From NCBI GenBank assembly GCA_963829505.1, contig CAWHIL010000001.1, positions 744,001 to 808,000 of the forward strand: a stretch of 64,000 nucleotides of DNA, in the 5' to 3' direction. Positions 58,329 through 64,000 of this stretch are shown here, one piece after another. The DNA comes from Roseiarcus sp963829505. GTDB taxonomy: Bacteria > Pseudomonadota > Alphaproteobacteria > Rhizobiales > Beijerinckiaceae. The notes under the pieces were generated by a model. That model saw only the letters and a program-made list of their open reading frames with translations. It did no database searches and was not told the origin of the DNA. Numbering within the stretch: the first letter of the stretch is position 1; each line of letters starts with the position of its first letter. A program made the position numbers and the translations under genes.

Positions 58329-59594
58329 ATGCGGGAAATCAAACTCAAGGACTTAAAGCAAAAATCGCCGACCGAACTCCTCGCCTTCGCTGAAGAAAAC
58401 GACGTCGAGAACGCGTCGATCATGCGCAAGCAGGAACTCATGTTCGGCATCCTCAAGCAATTGGCGAGCGTCGACGTTCAGATCATCGGCGAAGGCGTCG
58501 TCGAGATCCTCCAGGACGGGTTCGCCTTCCTGCGTTCGGCGGATGCGAACTACCTGCCGGGTCCCGACGACATCTATATCTCGCCGTCGCAGATCCGGCG
58601 CCTCGGCCTCAGGACCGGCGACACGGTCGAAGGTGTGATCCGCAGCCCGAAGGAAGGCGAGCGCTATTTCGCGCTTCTCAAGTGCAATGCGATCAATTTC
58701 GAGGAGCCGGAGAAGACGCGTCACAAGGTCCCCTTCGACAATCTGACGCCGCTCTATCCCAACGAGCGGCTGAAACTCGAAGTGGAGGATCCCACCCGCA
58801 AAGACATGTCGTCGCGGGTCATCGACATCGTCGCCCCCATCGGCAAGGGCCAACGGGCGCTGATCGTCGCGCCGCCGCGCACCGGCAAGACCGTGCTCCT
58901 GCAGAACATCGCCCAGTCGGTCACCGCCAACCATCCCGAGTGCTACCTCATCGTGCTCTTGATCGACGAGCGGCCGGAGGAAGTGACCGACATGCAGCGG
59001 TCGGTGAAGGGCGAGGTCGTGTCCTCGACCTTCGACGAGCCGGCGGTTCGTCACGTCCAGGTGGCGGAAATGGTGATCGAGAAGGCCAAGCGCCTCGTCG
59101 AGCATGGGCGCGACGTTGTCATCCTGCTCGATTCGATCACCCGCCTCGGGCGCGCTTACAACACCGTTGTTCCGTCATCCGGCAAGGTGCTGACCGGCGG
59201 CGTCGACGCCAACGCGCTGCAGCGGCCGAAGCGCTTCTTCGGCGCGGCGCGCAACATCGAGGAGGGAGGGTCGCTCACCATCATCGCGACCGCGCTCATC
59301 GACACGGGCTCGCGCATGGACGAAGTGATCTTCGAGGAGTTCAAGGGCACCGGCAATTCGGAAATCATTCTGGACCGCAAGGTCGCCGACAAGCGGACGT
59401 TTCCGTCGATGGACATCACCCGGTCGGGGACGCGCAAGGAAGAGCTCCTCGTCCCGCCGGACATCCTCAAGAAGATGTACGTGCTGCGCCGCATCCTCAA
59501 TCCGATGGGGACGGTCGACGCGATCGAGTTCCTGCTCGGCAAGCTGCGCGAGACCAAGTCCAACGCGGGTTTCTTCGAATCGATGAACACCTGA
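58329..59594 (+). CDS. rho: Transcription termination factor Rho
   Basis: The 421-residue protein has the N-terminal helical domain (REIKLKDLKQKSPTELLAFA), a cold-shock-like RNA-binding domain (DGFAFLRSADANYLPGPDDI, YISPSQIRRLGLRTGDTVEG), Walker A APPRTGKTVLLQNIA, the ERPEEVTDMQRSVKGEV region and the Q/R-loop GKVLTGGVDANALQRPKRFF. It is the full-length hexameric helicase that terminates transcription. The 215-base gap after hemJ (58114-58328) shows no gene and probably contains its own promoter and leader. Confidence 0.97.
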   Translation: MREIKLKDLKQKSPTELLAFAEENDVENASIMRKQELMFGILKQLASVDVQIIGEGVVEILQDGFAFLRSADANYLPGPDDIYISPSQIRRLGLRTGDTVEGVIRSPKEGERYFALLKCNAINFEEPEKTRHKVPFDNLTPLYPNERLKLEVEDPTRKDMSSRVIDIVAPIGKGQRALIVAPPRTGKTVLLQNIAQSVTANHPECYLIVLLIDERPEEVTDMQRSVKGEVVSSTFDEPAVRHVQVAEMVIEKAKRLVEHGRDVVILLDSITRLGRAYNTVVPSSGKVLTGGVDANALQRPKRFFGAARNIEEGGSLTIIATALIDTGSRMDEVIFEEFKGTGNSEIILDRKVADKRTFPSMDITRSGTRKEELLVPPDILKKMYVLRRILNPMGTVDAIEFLLGKLRETKSNAGFFESMNT

Positions 59595-59633
59595 TAGAAG
59601 ATCGAAGCTGGCCGCCGTTCCGCGGCCGAGGAG

Positions 59634-60512
59634 ATGCGCCGCGTGGAGGAGAGACCGCCGCCCGGGGCGTCGGCGAATCCGACGCTCGCCGATCTGAGGA
59701 TCGAGATCGACCGGATCGACGCTTCGATGCACGGGCTTCTCATGGAGCGCGGACGAATCATCGATCGGCTGATCGAGATCAAGGCGCGCCAGGGCGGCGG
59801 ATCGGCCTTCCGTCCGGCGCGTGAGGCGTCGATGATGCGCGCCCTCGTCGAGCGGCACCGCGGTCTTCTGCCGCTCGACACGGTCGAGGGGATCTGGCGG
59901 ATCATCATCTCGACCTTCACCTTCATGCAGGCGCCTTATTGCGTGCACGTCGATGTTTCGCGCGGCGACGCCGCGATGCGCGATTCGGCCCGCTTCCATT
60001 TCGGCTTCACGGTGCCCTGCGTTCCTCATCTCGGCGCCGCCGAGGTGATTGCGGCGGTTGCGCGATCGGCGGGCGATCTCGGCATGGTGGCGGTCGACGC
60101 CGGCGCGCGCGCCGACGGCTGGTGGACGAGCCTCGCCGCGCCGGCCCAGCCGAAGATCATCGCCCGCCTGCCGTTCGTCGAGCGCGTGGACCATCCCGCC
60201 GGCATGCCGGTCTTCGTGATTTCGCGGCCGCTGGCGGATGGGGCGGCGCGCGACGTGGCGCTCGAGGCGATGCGGGTCGACCGCTGGCGCCCGGACTATC
60301 CGCACGCGCTGCGCGCCATCGGCGGGGAGATCATCGGCGCCGCGGCGGATTCGACGGGGCTTGCCCTTCTCGTCAGCCGGCCGGGCGATCTTGACGGCGC
60401 CCGCGCCTCGGAGACGCTGCGGCAGGCGGGGGCGGTCGACGTGAGGAGCGTCGAGATCGGGGCGCACGCCGCCCGGTTCGACGCCTCCTCATTGCGTCCC
60501 AACGCCCCTTAG
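59634..60512 (+). CDS. Chorismate mutase, AroQ family
   Basis: The 292-residue protein has an N-terminal AroQ domain (about residues 18-100): LADLRIEIDRIDASMHGLLM, ERGRIIDRLIEIKARQGGGS, AREASMMRALVERHRGLLPL, DTVEGIWRIIIST. The C-terminal ~190 residues contain alternating beta and helical segments (LGAAEVIAAVARSAGDLGMV) but lack the prephenate dehydratase signature, so it is not a standard PheA. It converts chorismate to prephenate, feeding the tyrC product downstream. It follows rho by 39 bases and precedes hisC. Confidence 0.88.
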   Translation: MRRVEERPPPGASANPTLADLRIEIDRIDASMHGLLMERGRIIDRLIEIKARQGGGSAFRPAREASMMRALVERHRGLLPLDTVEGIWRIIISTFTFMQAPYCVHVDVSRGDAAMRDSARFHFGFTVPCVPHLGAAEVIAAVARSAGDLGMVAVDAGARADGWWTSLAAPAQPKIIARLPFVERVDHPAGMPVFVISRPLADGAARDVALEAMRVDRWRPDYPHALRAIGGEIIGAAADSTGLALLVSRPGDLDGARASETLRQAGAVDVRSVEIGAHAARFDASSLRPNAP

Positions 60513-60528
60513 GGCTATCGAGACGGCC

Positions 60529-61644
60529 ATGTCGTCACCCGCTCTGCCCCGTCCCGCCCCCCGTCCCGAGATCCTGGCGATCGAAGCCTACGTTCCCGGC
60601 AAGAGCCACGTCGAAGGCGTGGCGAAGATTCACAAGCTGTCGTCGAACGAATCGCCGCTCGGACCCTCGCCGAAGGCGGTCGAGGCCTATCTCGGCGCCG
60701 GCCGGCATCTTTCGCTCTATCCGGACGGCTCGGCGCGGGCTTTGCGCGAGGCCGTGGCGCGCCGGTTCGGCCTCGACCCGGCGCGGGTCCTTTGCGGCAA
60801 CGGGTCGGACGAGATACTGGCCCTGCTGGCGCATGTGTTTTTGCGTCCCGGCGACGAAGGGCTCTATAGCGAACATGGGTTCCTTGAATACCCGATCGCG
60901 ATTCGGGCGGCGGGGGCGACCGCGGTGACCGCGAAGGAGACGGACCGAACCGCGAGCGTCGATGCGCTGCTCGCCAAGGTCGGCGCCAGGACCCGGATCG
61001 TCTTTCTCGCAAACCCCAACAATCCGACCGGGACCTATCTTCCCTATTCGGAGGTCAAGCGGTTGCATGCCGGGCTTCCGCCCGAGTGCCTCCTGGTGCT
61101 GGACGCGGCCTACGCGGAATATGTGACGCTGAACGATTACGCCGCCGGGATCGAACTCGCCGCGTCGTGCGAGAACGTCGTCATGACGCGCACTTTCTCC
61201 AAGATCCACGGGCTCGCGGCGTTACGCATCGGCTGGGCCTATGGGTCGGCGCATGTGGCGGATGCGGTCAACCGGGTGCGTCCGCCCTTCAATCTGAGCG
61301 GGCCGGCGATCGCTGCGGGCGTCGCCAGCCTCGATGACGCGGCCCATGTCGAGGCGGCGATCGCGCACAATTCCCGCTGGTTGCCATGGCTGGCCGCGGA
61401 GATCGCTGGCCTGGGGATCGGCGTGACGCCGAGCGCCGGAAACTTCGTCCTGCTCGAATTCGGCCAGAACGGGGTCGGCGGAGCGCCGGAGGCGGACGCT
61501 TTTCTTAGCGCGCGCGGCTTCGTTCTGCGGGCGGTGCCCGCCTACGGACTGCCGCAATGCCTGCGGCTGACGGTCGGCGACGAGGAGGCGAACCGGGGCG
61601 TCGTCGCGGCGCTCGCCGCGTTCGTCGGAGCGGGCCGTGGCTGA
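60529..61644 (+). CDS. hisC: Histidinol-phosphate/aromatic aminotransferase
   Basis: The 371-residue aminotransferase has KLSSNESPLGPSPKAVEAYL, GNGSDEILALLAHVFLRPGD, FLANPNNPTGTYLPYSEVKR, and the PLP-lysine motif TFSKIHGLAALRIGWAYGSA, with a C-terminal LPQCLRLTVGDEEANRGVV. HisC-type enzymes transaminate histidinol phosphate and in this neighbourhood often also aromatic substrates, so it may serve phenylalanine and tyrosine synthesis with its neighbours. It precedes tyrC and overlaps it by eight bases. Confidence 0.93.
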   Translation: MSSPALPRPAPRPEILAIEAYVPGKSHVEGVAKIHKLSSNESPLGPSPKAVEAYLGAGRHLSLYPDGSARALREAVARRFGLDPARVLCGNGSDEILALLAHVFLRPGDEGLYSEHGFLEYPIAIRAAGATAVTAKETDRTASVDALLAKVGARTRIVFLANPNNPTGTYLPYSEVKRLHAGLPPECLLVLDAAYAEYVTLNDYAAGIELAASCENVVMTRTFSKIHGLAALRIGWAYGSAHVADAVNRVRPPFNLSGPAIAAGVASLDDAAHVEAAIAHNSRWLPWLAAEIAGLGIGVTPSAGNFVLLEFGQNGVGGAPEADAFLSARGFVLRAVPAYGLPQCLRLTVGDEEANRGVVAALAAFVGAGRG

Positions 61645-62599
61645 GGGACTTCCCCCGCCGCTCGCCGAGCCCGTGTTCGACCGACTAGCGATCGTCGGCG
61701 TCGGTCTGATCGGGTCGTCGCTCGCCCGCGCGGCGCGCAAGCAGAACGCGGCGCGCAAAATCGTGATCGCCGACGCTTCGGCGGAAGCGCTCGGTCGCGC
61801 GGAGGCCCTCAAGCTCGGCGACGCGCTGACGGGGGATGTCGCAGAGGCTGCGGCCGGCGCCGACTGCGTCATCCTCTGCGCCCCGGTCGGAGAGACCCGC
61901 GCCATCGGGGAAGCGCTTGCGCCAGCGCTCAAAGCCGGCGCGATCGTGTCGGACGTCGGCTCGGTCAAGGGCGCGGTGATCGCCGAACTCGAGTCGATCC
62001 TGCCCGAGCACGCGCGCCTCGTTCCGGCGCACCCGGTCGCCGGCACCGAGCAATCGGGACCGGACGCCGGGTTCGCCACCCTGTTTGTCAACCGCTGGTG
62101 CATCCTGACGCCGCCGAGCGGCGCCAACGCCGCCGCGGTGCGACAGGTGCAGGCGTTCTGGGAGGCGATCGGCGCGAATGTCGAGATCATGGACGCGGCC
62201 CACCATGACCTGGTGCTGGCGATCACGAGCCACGTGCCGCACCTGATCGCCTACAACATCGTCGGCACCGCAGCCGACCTCGAGGACGTGACGCGGTCGG
62301 AGGTGATGAAGTTCTCCGCCGGCGGCTTTCGCGACTTCACCCGCATCGCCGCCTCCGATCCGACAATGTGGCGCGACGTCTTCCTGTACAACAAGGAGGC
62401 CGTCCTCGAAATGCTCGGCCGCTTTACCGAGGATCTGACGGCGCTGCAGAGAATGATCCGCCGGGCCGACGGCGACGGGCTTTTCGCCCTCTTCACCCGG
62501 ACGCGGGCGATCCGCCTCGGGATCGTGGCGCAAGGCCAGGAGACCGCGGCGCCGGACTTCGGCCGTCGGGTCGCGGACGGGGACAGTCGGCAAGCGTGA
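61637..62599 (+). CDS. tyrC: Prephenate/arogenate dehydrogenase
   Basis: The 320-residue enzyme has an N-terminal NAD fold (LAIVGVGLIGSSLARAARKQ), the VSDVGSVKGAVIAELES loop, HPVAGTEQSGPDAGFATLF with the conserved His, and a helical C-terminal domain (HDLVLAITSHVPHLIAYNIV, GGFRDFTRIAASDPTMWRDV). It makes tyrosine precursors from prephenate or arogenate. It starts at GTG 61637 inside the hisC end. Its C-terminal 107 bases overlap the convergent gene at 62493-63092. Confidence 0.92.
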   Translation: MAEGLPPPLAEPVFDRLAIVGVGLIGSSLARAARKQNAARKIVIADASAEALGRAEALKLGDALTGDVAEAAAGADCVILCAPVGETRAIGEALAPALKAGAIVSDVGSVKGAVIAELESILPEHARLVPAHPVAGTEQSGPDAGFATLFVNRWCILTPPSGANAAAVRQVQAFWEAIGANVEIMDAAHHDLVLAITSHVPHLIAYNIVGTAADLEDVTRSEVMKFSAGGFRDFTRIAASDPTMWRDVFLYNKEAVLEMLGRFTEDLTALQRMIRRADGDGLFALFTRTRAIRLGIVAQGQETAAPDFGRRVADGDSRQA

Positions 62600-63092
62600 G
62601 CACGCGGCGCTCGGGCCGGGGGCGGTCGGGCGAAGCGAGTCCGGCGGGCCCCTCGATTCCGGCCTGCTCGAGGTCGGCCAGGACCGCACGACGCTCATCG
62701 AGTGGGCGGGCTATGAGGTGGAGATGGAACTCGAGGGTCTCGGCGCGGGCGGACGCGATGGCGCTCGCACGCACGAGGACGGGCTCAGGGAAGGCGCCGG
62801 TGTCGAACGACGCAGCCAATCGCCGGCCGCCGTCGGGCCGGCGCGCCGCGACGATGAGGACCGCCTCGCTGAACGCCGGGCAGTCCGCCGCCGAATAGAC
62901 CGAGAATACGTAGCTTCGCCCCGACCGGCCGCGCCAGCTTGCGAAACGCGAGGTGAAGTTCGTGCCCCTGAGCGCGGCGAGGCTGCACGCGGCGGCGCAA
63001 GGACGACGCGAAGGAGCGGCCCAGGGAGCAGGCAAGGCCTCCGCCAGGTCGCAAGACGCGGCGTCAGCGAAGCCGCGGCCGGAATCCAGCAT
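62493..63092 (-). CDS. Conserved hypothetical protein
   Basis: From ATG 63090-63092 the product is 199 residues. Its core (TNFTSRFASWRGRSGRSYVF, SVYSAADCPAFSEAVLIVAA, PEPVLVRASAIASARAETLE, FHLHLIARPLDERRAVLADL) matches a rhizobial family of unknown function that usually ends near this point. The last ~50 residues are Pro/Arg-rich and overlap tyrC in antisense, so the true stop could be altered by a small frameshift, which I could not demonstrate. It lies between tyrC and plsC. Confidence 0.65.
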   Translation of the reverse strand: MLDSGRGFADAASCDLAEALPAPWAAPSRRPCAAACSLAALRGTNFTSRFASWRGRSGRSYVFSVYSAADCPAFSEAVLIVAARRPDGGRRLAASFDTGAFPEPVLVRASAIASARAETLEFHLHLIARPLDERRAVLADLEQAGIEGPAGLASPDRPRPERRVLTLADCPRPRPDGRSPAPRSPGLAPRSRGGSPASG

Positions 63093-63145
63093 GTTCGCCT
63101 CCCAGGAACAGAAAGCGAACAAGATGGAACAGAACAAGATCTAAG

Positions 63146-63931
63146 TCAAGTTTTCGCCGACGCTTCCGGAACGGTGCGCGCGCCCTCCTCCAGCGTCGCT
63201 GCAAGGGACGGGTCGCGCGCGACCGCCTCGGCGTTGAGGCGCTCGCAGGCGCCTTCGATCACAGCCTCGAGCCTCGCGGCGAAGGCGGCGCGCTGGAGGC
63301 CGGGCGGGATCGCAGGCAGATATTCGATCACTGCAACGCCGGGGCGCCGGATGAAGCCGCGCCGCCGCCAGAAAAGGCCGGTGTTGAGCGCGACGGGCAG
63401 ACAGGGCGCCGCGTTGGCGGCGTAGATGACTGCGACCCCGGGCTTGTAGTCCGGCGGGGCGCCCGGGGGGCGGCGGGTGCCTTCGGGATAGATGAACACC
63501 TGCCGGTCGTCTGCGAGCACGGATCTCGCCGCGCCGATGATCTGTTTCAGCGACTTAAGGCCTTGCGCGCGGTCGATCGCGATCTGGTTCGAGACGGTCA
63601 GGTAGAGGCCGAACAGGGGAATCCGGGTGAGTTGCCGCTTGAGGATGATTGCGAAATCGGGCGCGTACTTGATCAGCGCGAAGGTCTCGAGGAAGGACTG
63701 ATGCTTGGCGGCGATGAGCGCAGCGCCAGGCGGAATGTTCTCGAGGCCGCGGTATTCGACCCTGAGCCCGCAGATCGCCGCAAGCAGCCAGACCGATATC
63801 GCCCGCCAGACATTGGCGAGCCTCAGAACCGCGCGGCGTCCGCCGAGGAGCGTCGGCAGGCCGACCACCATCAGGACGAGGAGCGTCAGATAGAAGAGAA
63901 TGTTGAAGAGGATCGAGCGAACGACGAGCAT
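63146..63931 (-). CDS. plsC: 1-acyl-sn-glycerol-3-phosphate acyltransferase (PlsC family)
   Basis: The 261-residue membrane enzyme has an N-terminal helix pair (LFNILFYLTLLVLMVVGLPT), acyltransferase motif I AAKHQSFLETFALIKY (His-x4-Glu in place of the common His-x4-Asp), GLYLTVSNQIAIDRAQG, and FIYPEGTRRPPG for phosphate binding. It makes phosphatidic acid or an analogous acylated lipid. The Glu variant is frequent in alphaproteobacterial homologues. It stands at the right edge on the minus strand. Confidence 0.87.
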   Translation of the reverse strand: MLVVRSILFNILFYLTLLVLMVVGLPTLLGGRRAVLRLANVWRAISVWLLAAICGLRVEYRGLENIPPGAALIAAKHQSFLETFALIKYAPDFAIILKRQLTRIPLFGLYLTVSNQIAIDRAQGLKSLKQIIGAARSVLADDRQVFIYPEGTRRPPGAPPDYKPGVAVIYAANAAPCLPVALNTGLFWRRRGFIRRPGVAVIEYLPAIPPGLQRAAFAARLEAVIEGACERLNAEAVARDPSLAATLEEGARTVPEASAKT

Positions 63932-63935
63932 TTCT

Positions 63936-64000
63936 CAGCCGGACTTCCGGGATGGAGCGGGCGGGGTCGCGGGCATCATTCCAGCTCGCTCAGGCGGCGA
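63936..64000 (-). CDS. Possible 3' end of an upstream gene, cut by window edge
   Basis: The minus frame from the window edge is open for 21 codons (ERAGMMPATPPAPSRKSG at its end) and stops with TGA at 63936-63938, five bases before plsC. In related genomes plsC often follows a YdcF- or FtsX-type gene, but these residues are too few and too low in complexity to identify it. Confidence 0.2.

Overview
The window looks like a piece of an alphaproteobacterial chromosome, most likely Hyphomicrobiales (Rhizobiales) and perhaps near Beijerinckiaceae/Methylocystaceae. The evidence is the very high GC, the flagellar regulators FlaF and FlbT, a rhizobial-type flagellar gene order, FabA-FabB-FabI together, the run secB/dnaQ/coaE/aroE/maf/ppsR, and CtrA-like TTAA-N7-TTAA sites. 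Genus is not resolvable by eye. I saw no rRNA, tRNA, CRISPR array, integrase or intact insertion sequence.

Layout. 1-3.2 kb: a DUF1491 fragment, a peptidoglycan-binding membrane protein, and an overlapping Gfo/Idh/MocA dehydrogenase plus aldo/keto reductase pair. 3.3-8.5 kb (minus): flagellar export genes flhA and fliR with a FliJ-like protein, a rod-binding protein, a FlgN-like protein and a FliL-like protein; two overlapping mini-ORFs lie upstream. 8.8-12.4 kb: an orphan Flp pilin, a lysine 2,3-aminomutase-like radical SAM enzyme, a 2OG-Fe(II) oxygenase-like gene with a DUF1330 gene, and small membrane proteins. 12.4-16.3 kb (minus): a four-gene Mla-type lipid ABC transporter. 16.4-18.0 kb: repeat-rich DNA with three ~210 bp tandem units and a PEP-CTERM gene remnant. 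18.0-25.0 kb: gnd, a bestrophin-like membrane protein, a flavin monooxygenase with an NTF2-like front domain, pgm, and a small membrane protein.

25.1-43.6 kb is the main flagellar cluster. On the minus strand, from its promoter-proximal end, it runs motA, fliM, fliN, fliG, flhB, an unnamed gene, flgB, flgC, fliE, flgG, flgA, flgI, motE-like, flgH, fliL, fliP, flgE, flgK, flgL, flaF, flbT, flgD, fliQ; flgF and fliI diverge on the plus strand. Six of these genes (flbT, flgH, flgA, fliN, flgF, fliI) carry frameshifts or a nonsense codon, and a seventh broken gene lies just beyond at 46.7 kb. I found no comparable lesion in any other gene of the window. Either the motility locus is decaying, or this segment has local sequence errors.

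44-53 kb: J-domain protein, diguanylate cyclase, sufE, the fabA-fabB-fabI unsaturated fatty-acid genes, an MltB-type transglycosylase, a DUF459 SGNH protein, and secB. 53.6-62.6 kb: dnaQ-coaE-aroE-maf-ppsR on the minus strand, diverging from hemJ-rho and the aromatic genes chorismate mutase-hisC-tyrC on the plus strand. The ppsR-hemJ gap (57.2-57.7 kb) has the synteny and motifs expected of the chromosomal replication origin: a perfect CtrA site, DnaA-box-like sequences, clustered GANTC sites and an AT-rich stretch. The right end carries a conserved hypothetical gene and plsC.
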